A DNA stretch of 64,000 nt from Cellulomonas soli (GCF_013409305.1 NZ_JACBZJ010000001.1:1426001-1490000); one strand, 5' to 3'; numbered from the stretch's first letter, positions 28,868 through 37,316 are shown. A program made the numbers and translations. The notes: generated by a model not told the origin, from the sequence alone.

Positions 28868-29394
28868 GCGCGCACCCGCCCACGGTCGACCTGCATGAGG
28901 ATCCCCGTCCCTCCCTCGAAGCTGATGCCCGCGAGCCGTGCCGCCCGCGCGACCTGCGTGAAGCCGTGCCGCTCGTGCAGGGCGATCGACGGGGTGTTGC
29001 GGGCGTTGACCACGCTGCGCACCACCGCCGTCCGCTGCCACGACCAGTCGAGCAGTGCCCCGAGCAGCCGGTCGCCGATGTACCGACGACGCCAGTCCGG
29101 CGCCACCGTCAGCCCGGAGACCGCGTACCCGTCCGGCACGTCGGCGTGACCCGACCACCACGACACCGACGCCCATCCCACCACGGTGGGCCCGACGTGG
29201 CCGACGAGCACGCACCGACCCGGGTCGCCGACCGCCGCCGCGAGCCTGCGCGCGAACCCGTCGGGCACCGGGCCTCGCGAGGCGACGACCTGCACGATCG
29301 CGTCGACGTCCTCCGGTCGCGCCGCGCGCACGTGGGCACGGGGATCGGGCGATCCGTGCACCTGCGGGGCGTAGCGCGCGAACATCGAGGTCAC
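28864..29394 (-). CDS. GNAT family N-acetyltransferase
   Basis: About 176 residues from GTG 29394 (ATG 29385 is an alternative). GNAT features: AARPEDVDAIVQVV for strand 1, VSGLTVAPDWRRRYIGDRLL as motif A (acetyl-CoA pyrophosphate loop, here RRRYIG), and ALHERHGFTQV as motif B. The substrate is unknown. It is coupled by GTGA to the phosphatase gene. The frame remains open upstream to 29466, but that part is unlike GNAT sequence. Confidence 0.85.
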   Translation of the reverse strand: MTSMFARYAPQVHGSPDPRAHVRAARPEDVDAIVQVVASRGPVPDGFARRLAAAVGDPGRCVLVGHVGPTVVGWASVSWWSGHADVPDGYAVSGLTVAPDWRRRYIGDRLLGALLDWSWQRTAVVRSVVNARNTPSIALHERHGFTQVARAARLAGISFEGGTGILMQVDRGRVRA

Positions 29395-29476
29395 CGGCCC
29401 AGTGTCCGCCGCGGCGTCGACGAAGCGAGGCCGGGTCCCGTTGTGCTCTGCGCCGCCAGGACGCACACCCTCGATC

Positions 29477-29521
29477 TGGCTATAAGTCGGGCTATCTACT
29501 GGCTATTAGTCGCACTACACT
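29477..29521 (+). promoter_or_regulatory. Promoter/operator of the Phd-RelE module
   Basis: A 13-base near-identical direct repeat, TGGCTATAAGTCG (29477-29489) and TGGCTATTAGTCG (29500-29512), 23 bases apart start to start, with a further GGGCTATC between them. TACACT (29516-29521) is a likely -10 hexamer seven bases before the ATG. The region is strikingly AT-rich for this genome. Confidence 0.6.
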
Positions 29522-29528
29522 CGCCCTC

Positions 29529-29804
29529 ATGAAGACGGTTGCGCTGAGCGAGGCGAAGGACAAGCTGTCGGCTCTGATCGACGAGGCCGACAGCACCCAC
29601 GAGATCATCCAGATCACCAAGCACGGGCATGCCGCCGCGGTCCTGATGAGCGCCGACGACCTGGACTCCCTGCACGAGACGCTCTTCTGGCTGTCCCAGC
29701 CGAACGTGCGCCAGGACATCGTCGATGCCCGCGAGGCGAGCACGTCCGGCGAGACGACCTCCGGTGAGGACCTGCGCGCCCGGTACGGGCTGCCTCCGCT
29801 GTGA
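29529..29804 (+). CDS. Phd/YefM family antitoxin
   Basis: 91 residues. KTVALSEAKDKLSALIDEAD followed by IIQITKHGHAAAVLMSADDL is the Phd/YefM fold, N-terminal DNA-binding part. The C-terminal tail (TSGETTSGEDLRARYGLPPL) would wrap the toxin. The RelE toxin GTG overlaps its stop by four bases. Antitoxin with toxin usually autoregulates, and a direct repeat covers the promoter. Confidence 0.92.
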   Translation: MKTVALSEAKDKLSALIDEADSTHEIIQITKHGHAAAVLMSADDLDSLHETLFWLSQPNVRQDIVDAREASTSGETTSGEDLRARYGLPPL

Positions 29805-30076
29805 GCCCCGAGCAGGACCCCTGGAACGTCCAGGTCGCACCGAGCGCGATCCGCTCGCTCGACCGGCTCCCGCCGCGCGTGGCCGGCGCCGTCGTCGAGT
29901 TCGTCACCCGCACCCTGCCGGAGAATCCCGAACGCATGTCCAAGCCTCTGCGGTACGAGCTCGAAGGCTTGCGCTCTGCGCGTCGCGGCGACTACCGCGT
30001 CCTGTTCACCCTGGACGAGACAACGCGCACGCTCCTGGTGGTCCGGATCGCCCACCGGGCCGACGCCTACCGCTGA
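29801..30076 (+). CDS. relE: RelE/ParE family toxin
   Basis: 91 residues, RelE-like: WNVQVAPSAIRSLDRLPPRV, then SKPLRYELEGLRSARRGDYRVLF and a VVRIAHRADAYR end. The catalytic basic residues typical of RelE (Arg in RRGDYR, Arg/His near the C-terminus) are present, consistent with ribosome-dependent mRNA cleavage. GTG 29801 overlaps the antitoxin stop. Confidence 0.93.
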   Translation: MSPEQDPWNVQVAPSAIRSLDRLPPRVAGAVVEFVTRTLPENPERMSKPLRYELEGLRSARRGDYRVLFTLDETTRTLLVVRIAHRADAYR

Positions 30077-30184
30077 CGAGGCAGGTCCGACGAGGTCGCC
30101 GTCCCCCTGTGCGACGGGCCCCGGCGGAGCCCACGACGCGGCGGCGTCACGTGCCCGTCACCTGGTGCCGCGATACTCCCGCCC

Positions 30185-30709
30185 ATGACGAACTCGACGC
30201 ACGCCGGGCCCGCCGCACCTCCCGTGAAGTCGCGCGTCCCCGAGACCGTCCCGAGCACCGCCGACCGCGCCGCGCTCGTCGCCGTCTGGGCGCTGCCGCT
30301 GCTCGCCGTCGCGCTCAAGGTCGCCGTCCCCGGCTGGGTCCTGCTGTTCCTGGTCGTGGGGTCGCCGATCGTCCTGGCCCTGCTCGTCTCGGGTCTGGTG
30401 ACGTTCACCTCGACGTTCCGGCGCCGCAGCCGCGTACGCGCCACGCACGGCCAGGTGCCGACGCTCTACCGCGCGCTCGCCTGGGTCTGGGGCAGCGCCT
30501 GGGTGCTCGCTGCGTTCGTCGTCGCCGACGCCGGGGACATCGGGCCGATGCGGTCACCGCTCACCGTCGTGGCCGGCCTCGGCGAACCGGACTGGTACCC
30601 GACGTTCCAGGGCCTGGTCCTGTCGCTGTGCATCACCGTCGTCATCAGCGCGCCGCTGGTCACCTGGATCGCCCGCGCACGGGCGTCCGCCGTCGCCCGC
30701 CCGGCCTGA
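30185..30709 (+). CDS. Hypothetical membrane protein
   Basis: 174 residues with four predicted membrane segments: LVAVWALPLLAVALKVAV, VLLFLVVGSPIVLALLVSG, ALAWVWGSAWVLAAFVVAD and LVLSLCITVVISAPLVTWI. Basic loops (FRRRSRVR, RARAS) suggest both ends face the cytoplasm. No family recognised. A TACTCC-type hexamer just before ATG 30185 again hints at a leaderless transcript. Confidence 0.7.
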   Translation: MTNSTHAGPAAPPVKSRVPETVPSTADRAALVAVWALPLLAVALKVAVPGWVLLFLVVGSPIVLALLVSGLVTFTSTFRRRSRVRATHGQVPTLYRALAWVWGSAWVLAAFVVADAGDIGPMRSPLTVVAGLGEPDWYPTFQGLVLSLCITVVISAPLVTWIARARASAVARPA

Positions 30710-30752
30710 GACGCACTCGCTCGGCTACCGGCGAGACGCTTGACGCGGCGGC

Positions 30753-31085
30753 TCAGTACGACCACCGCCACGGACGTACGGGTGCCCGCTCGCGCACACG
30801 CGGGACACCGGAGGCAGTCGTAGCCGGCAGCATCCGGCTAGATCGGGTGGGTCCATCGTCATCGCCCCGTGTCGCTGCTGCCTCGCCACGCTCGGTCAGC
30901 CGAAGCCGGAAGCGTGCTCCCATGGGCCTCCAGCCGAGTCTTCCGAGTTCCGCCAACGATCGACCGAGCCAGTCCGCGGGCGATCCGGACCAGTCCTCGA
31001 ACCCTGTCTCGCTCAGGTCGCCTGGGACCGCGCAGCGGTCCCGACGCCGTGTTCGTCCCACCGGGTTCGACTGACGTGTCGTCAC
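30753..31085 (-). CDS. Doubtful small ORF downstream of the 31082 gene
   Basis: 110 codons opened by GTG 31085, which overlaps the upstream stop as GTGA. The centre (GDLSETGFEDWSGSPADWLG, then AELGRLGWRPMGARFRLRL) looks protein-like, but both ends are Arg/Pro-rich and base composition is atypical. It may be the remains of a gene or a chance frame. Otherwise 30710-31081 holds nothing I can name. Confidence 0.3.
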   Translation of the reverse strand: MTTRQSNPVGRTRRRDRCAVPGDLSETGFEDWSGSPADWLGRSLAELGRLGWRPMGARFRLRLTERGEAAATRGDDDGPTRSSRMLPATTASGVPRVRERAPVRPWRWSY

Positions 31086-31453
31086 ACGCCAGTCGGGTAG
31101 AACTCCAGGTCCTCCGCCATGAACTCCACAGTTGCGCCCACGATCTCAGGCGACGGGCCGTCGGTGTCGAACTCGACCTGAAGGAGCGCGCCGCCGATCT
31201 CCAGCACAATCACGCAGTCCTCAAGGACGGTCGTGACGACGCCACGAACCATCCCGGGCGCCAGGTCTCCGAGCGGACCGACCACGACCTCGCTCCGGGT
31301 TCGCACCCGAGGCAGTTCTAGTTCCACGTCGACAGACGCGCCTCGACCGACCGCCGTTGCGCCTCTCCAGAAGCCCGAGAGACGTCCCGCCTGGGTCTCG
31401 AGCTCGATGAAGGGTCGCGTCGGGTCCGCGCCGGTCAGGGCAATCGCTCGCAT
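31082..31453 (-). CDS. Hypothetical protein
   Basis: 123 residues, all-beta looking, no signal peptide: FIELETQAGRLSGFWRGA, then SVDVELELPRV, EVVVGPLGDLAPGMVRGVVT and VLEIGGALLQVEFD, ending DLEFYPTGV. GAGAGG precedes ATG 31453. Alternating hydrophobic strands and a lone-domain size would fit an immunity-type or barrel protein, but this is speculation; no family recognised. It lies in a lower-GC cluster of orphan genes. Confidence 0.72.
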   Translation of the reverse strand: MRAIALTGADPTRPFIELETQAGRLSGFWRGATAVGRGASVDVELELPRVRTRSEVVVGPLGDLAPGMVRGVVTTVLEDCVIVLEIGGALLQVEFDTDGPSPEIVGATVEFMAEDLEFYPTGV

Positions 31454-31497
31454 GGTCACGTGCCTCTCAGGAAGGGACCCCGTCACCGGTGCAGCCG

Positions 31498-31911
31498 TCA
31501 CCGGTCGACCGGGGTCGAGATCCGCAGGAGCTCCTCGTAGATGCCCAGGTACTGCTGGCGGTCCAGCTCAGGAGGCGTCCAGGAGCGTGACTCCATGTGC
31601 CGGACCGCCGCGGCCGGGATGGTGATCCCGTACTCCCTGATGTACTCGATGGCATCGAGGCGCCAGTAGTAGCGCCCGTCCGAGGCGATGGCCGCACCGC
31701 CGCTCACACCGAAACGATCCCCGATCACATCCCGCGTGTACTCCATCCAGGCGAGGAACACGGGACACCAGCCAAGATAGTCGATGACCTTGAGGCGAAG
31801 CTCGTGCGGCATCACCGTCACGCGATCCCCGAGCTCGCCGGACCAGACCTCCCCCGGCCGGGGCGCGAGCGAGCCCAGTGCGAGGAGACCCGGTCCAGGC
31901 CGGGAGCCCAT
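31498..31911 (-). CDS. Hypothetical protein
   Basis: 137 residues, soluble. It has a Trp/Tyr-rich middle (KVIDYLGWCPVFLAWMEYT) and IASDGRYYWRLDAIEYIREY, ending RISTPVDR. AGGAGG lies ideally before ATG 31911. It is 44 bases upstream of the 31453 gene on the same strand, so the two probably form an operon. No family recognised; lower G+C than neighbours hints at transfer. Confidence 0.72.
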   Translation of the reverse strand: MGSRPGPGLLALGSLAPRPGEVWSGELGDRVTVMPHELRLKVIDYLGWCPVFLAWMEYTRDVIGDRFGVSGGAAIASDGRYYWRLDAIEYIREYGITIPAAAVRHMESRSWTPPELDRQQYLGIYEELLRISTPVDR

Positions 31912-32007
31912 GGGACCCTCCTTCGGGTGTGACGCGGGTGAGTGCGACTCCTGCCACCCTACGATCGCCGGGGTCGCCGATCCGGACGAAACCGAAGGGG
32001 AGCAACT

Positions 32008-32334
32008 GTGGGGAACGCTGTCGAGGTGTCTGCGGAACCTGCGCATCGGATGGGCCGCTGGGCCGGGCGCGTCTTCTCCTGGTCGTTCGGCCTCGCGTGC
32101 CTCAGCCTGATGCTCGGCGGGGTGAACATCGTCATCTGGGCGAACCACTGGTACGTCGCCGAGCAGGTGTTCTACCCCGAGGTGGACGAGGCTGCGAAGC
32201 AGGGGCCGTACCGGGACATCGCCCAGATGCTGCGCTCGGGCAACGAGGCCCTGCTCGACGGGTTCGTCTGGCTCGGCGTCTCGGCGCTGTTCGCCGTCGT
32301 CGCGGCCGTGCTGGGGCGTCGCCGGCGACGGTGA
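32008..32334 (+). CDS. Small membrane protein, hypothetical
   Basis: 108 residues. Two membrane segments, FSWSFGLACLSLMLGGVNIVIW and LLDGFVWLGVSALFAVVAAVLG, separated by a soluble acidic loop (AEQVFYPEVDEAAKQGPYRD), and an Arg-rich end (GRRRRR). GTG 32008 with AAGGGGAGC in front is preferred over the upstream in-frame GTG. No family recognised. Confidence 0.7.
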   Translation: MGNAVEVSAEPAHRMGRWAGRVFSWSFGLACLSLMLGGVNIVIWANHWYVAEQVFYPEVDEAAKQGPYRDIAQMLRSGNEALLDGFVWLGVSALFAVVAAVLGRRRRR

Positions 32335-32374
32335 GGCGACGTCCCGCCGAGCGACGGACGTCCAGGCGAAGCGG

Positions 32375-33808
32375 TCAGACCGCGGCAGCCCGTACCTCGA
32401 CGGCCCGGACCACGGCGAGGCGGCCGAGCGAACGGACGAGCACCCGGCAGCGACGCTCGTCGGCCCGGAACGCGACGACGACCGTCCCTGCCTCGGCGCC
32501 GTCGTCGGTGTCGTCCGTGCGCAGGGAGTCGACGTTGACCCCGCGGGTGGCGAACACGGCCGCGAGCGCGGCGATCGCCCCGGTGCGGTGGTCGGTGTCG
32601 ATGCGCGCGACCCAGCGAGCAGCGTCGGGGTCGGGTTCGACGACCTCCGCTGCCGGCGCCGGCTCGGCATCCGGTGCTGCCTCGCTCTCCGTCGCTCCCT
32701 GGGCGGCGACCGGCGGAGCGGTCGTGGGCCGGACCTCGGACGCACGCAGGTAGGGGTCGACCCCGGCGGCGATCCGTTCGACCACGCCGGTCAGCCGCAC
32801 GTCCTCGTCGGGCGCGAGCTCGTCGAGCAGCACACGCGTCCACCCCTCCGATCCGAGCACGACGGGCACCCCGAGGACGCCGTGCACGGGATGCCCACCG
32901 ACGGCGACCTCACCGGCGAGGGCGACCTGACCGGCGACGACGATGTCGCGGCCGTCGAGGATCGTGGCCACCAGGTCGGCGGTCGCGGCGGCGGTGCCGG
33001 CGGGCGTCTTCGCGCCGGACTGGTGGGTCATCCAGGGTCGGGCGACGGTCTGCAGGTCGGCGGGCCAGGTGTCGAGCAGCGCGAAGGCGGCGCCGATGTC
33101 GTGCTCGGCGAGCGCGGCGAGCCGGGCCTTCGCCTCGGCGATCTCGTCGGGGAACGTGGCGAGCGTGCGTCCGCCGCGCAGCCGGGCGACCGCCCGTCGA
33201 CGCTCGTCGACGTCGAGCCCGCTGATCCGCACGCTCGACCACAGCGGCACGACGTCCTCGCCGTGCTGCCCGGCGACGAACCCGCCGACCCGGTGTCGGC
33301 GCACGCCGAGCTGCACGGCGACCTCGCGGCGGAACCGCAGCGTGTCGAGCCAGGCGCCCATGCCGATGACGCGGTGCCGGCCGAGCGTCTCGGCGAGCAC
33401 GGCGACGGCCAGCTCGACGGGGTTGGTCACCACGACGACGACCTCGTGCCCGGACCCGTGCTCGGCGAGCGCCTCGGCGTACGCGCGGAAGACGGGCAGG
33501 TTGGCCTCGGCGAGCGCGGAGCGGTCGTGCGTCGCGCCGGGTCGTGCCGGGTTGGTGCGACCGGCGGCCATCACGACGATGTCGGCGACGACGTCCTGCG
33601 GCCGCAGCGCGACGTCGAGCAGCGGCGCGTGCTCGTCGTAGGCGTCCATGAGGTCGGCCCGCAGCCCGTGCACGGCACGGCCCGAGGATCCGTCAGGCCG
33701 TCCGACCAGCTGCAGCCGTGAGCTCGTCGGCAGCACCCGGGAGTCGACGAGCCGCGTCACCACCTGTCGGCCGACGTCCCCTGTCGCACCCAGCACCGCC
33801 ACGTCCAC
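32375..33808 (-). CDS. Malate/lactate dehydrogenase-like protein with C-terminal ACT-like domain
   Basis: 477 residues. Residues 1-330 form an LDH/MDH domain: GATGDVG nucleotide loop, VVVVVTNPVELAV, the GAWLDTLRFR segment with the catalytic Asp and substrate-binding Arg, and the active-site His in AGQHGEDVVPLWS. After an Ala/Pro/Glu-rich linker (about 345-395), residues about 397-477 (RWVARIDTDHRTGAIAALAA, VNVDSLRTDDTDD) resemble an ACT regulatory domain of the IlvN kind. Ordinary MDH/LDH proteins are 310-330 residues, so the tail is an addition. Substrate is not assigned; allosteric control by an amino acid is an inference. It is a single gene. Confidence 0.82.
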   Translation of the reverse strand: MDVAVLGATGDVGRQVVTRLVDSRVLPTSSRLQLVGRPDGSSGRAVHGLRADLMDAYDEHAPLLDVALRPQDVVADIVVMAAGRTNPARPGATHDRSALAEANLPVFRAYAEALAEHGSGHEVVVVVTNPVELAVAVLAETLGRHRVIGMGAWLDTLRFRREVAVQLGVRRHRVGGFVAGQHGEDVVPLWSSVRISGLDVDERRRAVARLRGGRTLATFPDEIAEAKARLAALAEHDIGAAFALLDTWPADLQTVARPWMTHQSGAKTPAGTAAATADLVATILDGRDIVVAGQVALAGEVAVGGHPVHGVLGVPVVLGSEGWTRVLLDELAPDEDVRLTGVVERIAAGVDPYLRASEVRPTTAPPVAAQGATESEAAPDAEPAPAAEVVEPDPDAARWVARIDTDHRTGAIAALAAVFATRGVNVDSLRTDDTDDGAEAGTVVVAFRADERRCRVLVRSLGRLAVVRAVEVRAAAV

Positions 33809-33869
33809 GGGCGCGAGCGTACGGGCCGTTTGTGACGCCCGAGTTCACACTGTCGGGCACCATGGCGTT

Positions 33870-34583
33870 GTGCTTCTCACCCCGAACCACGGCCGCTACG
33901 ACGGGAAGCTGATCCGTCGCCGATACGAGGGGTCGTCGGTCGAGATCGGCGCGGAGGGCATCACCTGGACGCCACCGAGCTACCGGGCTTACAACCACGG
34001 CAGGTTCAGCGTCACGATCGGCGACCTCCCCGGGCGGGCACACGCTGTCACGAAGATCCGGACGGCTTTCCCCAGCCGCTCCTCGGCCGGGGAGATCAAC
34101 CGTTACGTCGTCACCGACACGACAGGGGCGATCCTCGGATCCTTCCCTTCCGGGGAGGGCGTCACGGGGTCGTCGCTGCCCGAGCACGTCGCGGGCTGGT
34201 ACCCGATGCCGGCGGTGCGGAAGGCCGTCGAGGACGCCGGGCTCCGGTGGGACGACCGCGACTTCACCGGTGACGACAAGGCCCTGGACACCGCATTCCC
34301 CGGTGCCGTGCCTCATCTGCGCACCCTGCACCGGGCCGCGTGGGTGCAGTCGCTCATCTACCTCGTGGGCGGTGTCGTCTTCGTAGGCATGGCGGTCGGG
34401 TGGGCGGCCGACGGGGGTTGGGGACGCTTCGTGTTCCCCGTGATCGTCGGTCTCCTCGGAGTCGAGTTCCTCGTCGTCGGGACCCTGGCGGCCCCGCCGG
34501 TGATGCGAACCGTGCGTCAACGCCACCTCGCCCGAGTGGCCGCCTTGAGGAGTTCGAGCAGTGCGGCCGGGCGGGCTGACTAG
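33870..34583 (+). CDS. Hypothetical protein with two C-terminal membrane segments
   Basis: 237 residues. A soluble N-terminal region rich in Tyr/Gly/Ser (GRYDGKLIRRRYEGSSVEIG, SPSYRAYNHGR) is followed by two membrane helices: SLIYLVGGVVFVGMAVGWAA and FVFPVIVGLLGVEFLVVGTL. GTG 33870 was chosen for position; no good ribosome-binding site is visible. No family recognised. It is lower in G+C than the dehydrogenase gene it diverges from. Confidence 0.68.
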   Translation: MLLTPNHGRYDGKLIRRRYEGSSVEIGAEGITWTPPSYRAYNHGRFSVTIGDLPGRAHAVTKIRTAFPSRSSAGEINRYVVTDTTGAILGSFPSGEGVTGSSLPEHVAGWYPMPAVRKAVEDAGLRWDDRDFTGDDKALDTAFPGAVPHLRTLHRAAWVQSLIYLVGGVVFVGMAVGWAADGGWGRFVFPVIVGLLGVEFLVVGTLAAPPVMRTVRQRHLARVAALRSSSSAAGRAD

Positions 34584-34663
34584 CGCCTCTCCCCAGACAC
34601 AGCCGTCACACGCCAATCGCGCGAGAGGCCACACGGCCGCCCGCCGTCACCGTGGGAGAAGCC

Positions 34664-35134
34664 ATGGATGCTGCCCGTGCCCACGTCGGTCGAGTTCCTG
34701 ACGACACCGTGCGCGAGTGGATGAGTCGCAACGCGTCAGTGATCCGCTCGCTGCGATGTGTGCTCGTGAGCTCGATGGACAGCGATCGTGACGTCGGCCG
34801 CATGACGTGGGCGGCGAGCCGCCGTGCCGACGACTCGACGTGGGCGACGTCGATGTCGCCGCTGGTGCTGTCAGGCCGCTCGGTCCTGGAGCTGCTTCGC
34901 GACCCCTCGCTCTTCACGGGGTTCGACGAGATCTGGGTGCCATCGCGCCTTCCGGTCGCGCGGCCGCCCGATGACGCCTACCTGGTCGCGCCCCGCGCCC
35001 TCGACGTCGAGTCGCCGCTCCCGATCTCCGCATGGCTGGCGACATCACGGTGCCGACTGGGGGTCGGCGACGGAGATGGCCTGAACTACGCGGTCTCCGA
35101 CGAGCGTCTCGGAGCTCGGCTCGGCCTCACGTAG
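34664..35134 (+). CDS. Hypothetical protein
   Basis: 156 residues, soluble. GGGAGAAGCC precedes ATG 34664, which argues for this start over GTG 34652. Segments such as TVREWMSRNASVIRSLRCVL, VLELLRDPSLFTGFDEIWV and ISAWLATSRCRLGVGDGDGLNYAV are seen. I do not recognise a family. It ends just before the convergent map gene. Confidence 0.7.
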   Translation: MDAARAHVGRVPDDTVREWMSRNASVIRSLRCVLVSSMDSDRDVGRMTWAASRRADDSTWATSMSPLVLSGRSVLELLRDPSLFTGFDEIWVPSRLPVARPPDDAYLVAPRALDVESPLPISAWLATSRCRLGVGDGDGLNYAVSDERLGARLGLT

Positions 35135-35142
35135 GGCGCAGG

Positions 35143-35904
35143 TCAGCGGGCGGTCAGGACGACCGGGCCGTCCTTGGTGATGGCGATGGTGTGCTCGGCG
35201 TGCGCGGCGAGGGAGCCGTCGGCGGTGCGGATGGTCCAGCCGTCGGGGTCGATGACGTAGCCGTCGCCGCCGGCCATGAACCACGGCTCGATCGCGATGA
35301 CGAGGCCGGGCTTGAGCTTCAGGCCCGAGCCGGGGCGACCCAGGTTGGGCACGTGCGGGTCCTCGTGCATGGTGCGGCCCACGCCGTGCCCGCCGAAGTC
35401 GGCGTTGATGCCGTACCCGGCGGCGCGGCCCACGGCGCCGATCGCGGCGGAGATGTCGCCCATCTTGTTGCCCGGGCGGGCGGCGGCGATGCCGGCGGCG
35501 AGGGCCTTCTCGGTGGTCTCGATGAGCCGGCGGGCGTCGGCGCTCTGCGTGCCGATCTGGAACGTGAGCGCGGAGTCGGCGACCCAGCCCTGCACCTGCG
35601 CGGCGAAGTCGATGCTCAGCACGTCGCCGTCCGCCAGCACGTGATCCGAGGGCAGGCCGTGCAGCGCGGCGTCGTTGACGGAGGTGCACAGCACGCCCGG
35701 GTACGGGATCGCGCCGAACGACGGGTGGTAGCCGAGGTACACGGAGTGCGCGCCCGCGTCGCGGATCAGCTGGTGCGCGTGCGCGTCCAGGTCCTTGAGG
35801 GTCATGCCGGGTCGGGCGATCTCGCGCAGGGACGTCAGGACGCCGGCGACGAACTTCCCGGCGGGGCGCATGGCGTCGATCTCGGCAGGGGTCTTGAGGC
35901 TCAC
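35143..35904 (-). CDS. map: Type I methionine aminopeptidase
   Basis: 253 residues. It removes the initiator methionine from nascent proteins. Metal ligands are placed as in the family: SIDFAAQVQGWVADSALTF (two Asp), GHGVGRTMHEDPHVPN (His), and IAIEPWFMAGG plus HAEHTIAITKDGP (two Glu). No N-terminal SH3 or zinc extension, so the short type Ia form. GTG 35904 is the start. An antisense hypothetical gene ends 9 bases away. Confidence 0.96.
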   Translation of the reverse strand: MSLKTPAEIDAMRPAGKFVAGVLTSLREIARPGMTLKDLDAHAHQLIRDAGAHSVYLGYHPSFGAIPYPGVLCTSVNDAALHGLPSDHVLADGDVLSIDFAAQVQGWVADSALTFQIGTQSADARRLIETTEKALAAGIAAARPGNKMGDISAAIGAVGRAAGYGINADFGGHGVGRTMHEDPHVPNLGRPGSGLKLKPGLVIAIEPWFMAGGDGYVIDPDGWTIRTADGSLAAHAEHTIAITKDGPVVLTAR

Positions 35905-35917
35905 GGGGGCAAGCCTG

Positions 35918-36886
35918 TCATCTTCCCGGCGTGAACGGGCAGGCCGCGTACGCGTAGCCGTCGGCCTCGGCGGGTGCGAGGTCGTGGTCGCGCACGACGA
36001 GCCGGGCCGGTCGCCCCGGGGTGCCGCACACCTCGGCCGCCAGCTCGTCGGCCTGCTGACCGGGTTCGACGTACTCGATGTCGATGACGTCGTCGCCGTA
36101 GACGTCCGTGTAGGCGGCGCACTCGTCGTAGTGCACGCACTCCTCGGCGACGGCCAGGTCGAAGCCGATGTCGTCGCGCCCGACGGTGCCGAGCTGCGGG
36201 GTGTTCTTCTGCACGGCCGCCAGCCCGAGGTCGTGCGCGGCCCCGACGAGCAGGCCGGCCAGGGCCACCGCGTCGTCCTGCGTCAGACGGCCGTCGGACC
36301 GGGTCCACGAGTCGAGGTTGTCGAGCTCGACGGCGTCGAACCCCGCGTCGGCGCAGCGGGTCAGCTCGGTGGTCAGCTCGTCGGCGACGGCCGCGCGGCT
36401 CTGCGCGGTCGACGTGTCGAGCAGGACCTCGTCGGGCCATCCCTCGTCGGCGACCGGGTCGCCGGCGTCGTCGAGCAGCAGGAGACCGCGTGCGGCCCAC
36501 CGGTCGGCCTCGCCGGGCTGCGACTGGAAGCCGTTGACGTAGCAGAGGCCGTATGTGCCCTCGGCCGGGGGCTCGGTGGAGTCGCGCGCGACGACCGTGA
36601 CGCCCGCGGGCGGCGGGTAGGCGCCGCCGAGCTGGTAGTCGGCGGTCCCGGTGGACGGCAACCCGCTCGGGGCCGCGCCGACGGGCGAGGCGTCAACGGA
36701 GGGATCGGCAGCGGAGGGGACGGCAGGCGTCGAGTCGACCGGCGAGGCGGCGGCGGACGGCGTGTCGGACGGCGAGGCGCCGACGGGTGAGGGTCCGCAT
36801 GCGGTGACGGCGAGCGCCAGGGCGAGCCCGACGATCGCGCCGGTGACCGATCCGCGGGTCGGGCGAAGAATGCGCGTGGTCACCAT
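35918..36886 (-). CDS. GH114-family lipoprotein (endo alpha-1,4 polygalactosaminidase-like)
   Basis: 322 residues. The N-terminus is a signal peptide with lipobox LAVTAC near residue 30, then a Ser/Pro/Ala-rich linker of about 50 residues. The rest is a TIM-barrel of the GH114 type: TYGLCYVNGFQSQPGEADRW, GFDAVELDNLDSW with candidate catalytic acids, and VQKNTPQLGTVGRDDIGFDL. Such enzymes cleave galactosamine-rich exopolysaccharide. The exact start within 36886-36985 is uncertain. It lies upstream of, and divergent to, the repeat-bearing membrane protein. Confidence 0.82.
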   Translation of the reverse strand: MVTTRILRPTRGSVTGAIVGLALALAVTACGPSPVGASPSDTPSAAASPVDSTPAVPSAADPSVDASPVGAAPSGLPSTGTADYQLGGAYPPPAGVTVVARDSTEPPAEGTYGLCYVNGFQSQPGEADRWAARGLLLLDDAGDPVADEGWPDEVLLDTSTAQSRAAVADELTTELTRCADAGFDAVELDNLDSWTRSDGRLTQDDAVALAGLLVGAAHDLGLAAVQKNTPQLGTVGRDDIGFDLAVAEECVHYDECAAYTDVYGDDVIDIEYVEPGQQADELAAEVCGTPGRPARLVVRDHDLAPAEADGYAYAACPFTPGR

Positions 36887-37316
36887 CAGGTCACGATAAC
36901 CGGTGGCTCCGCCGGGAATCACATGGGGCACGTCGGGCGAAATCTCGGCACAAGACGTGACGTGGCGCACAACGGAATGCTGCATGCATCGTCCTCATCG
37001 AGGGCGTCATTACCACACCATGCGTCTCCTGTGTTCCGACTGTGCACAGGCGACCGCCCGGACCCGGATGGCCGTGCGAAACCGCCCGTCAGAGCGGCCC
37101 GAGGCCTCCCCTGACCGCGCGGCGGACCGCACTGACGAGGGCGAACACGAATGCGACGGAAATGTCGCCGAGATCGCGGATGCTCCCTCGTCCGAAGATA
37201 TCCAGGCCCGGTTGCAGGTTGTGCACAGGCGCCCGACGGGTGGGCATCGACATGCGATATAACTGGCCGGCTCTGCCTCCGGGAAGAGCGCGCCGACACC
37301 ATCGAGGGGAACAGCA
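36887..37316. other. Intergenic stretch of about 430 bases
   Basis: No gene recognised. It separates the divergent GH114 gene and the 901-residue membrane protein gene and must hold both promoters. TATAAC at 37258-37263 is the best -10 candidate for the plus-strand gene, but I see no convincing -35. Base composition is lower in G+C than the genes on either side. Confidence 0.5.
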
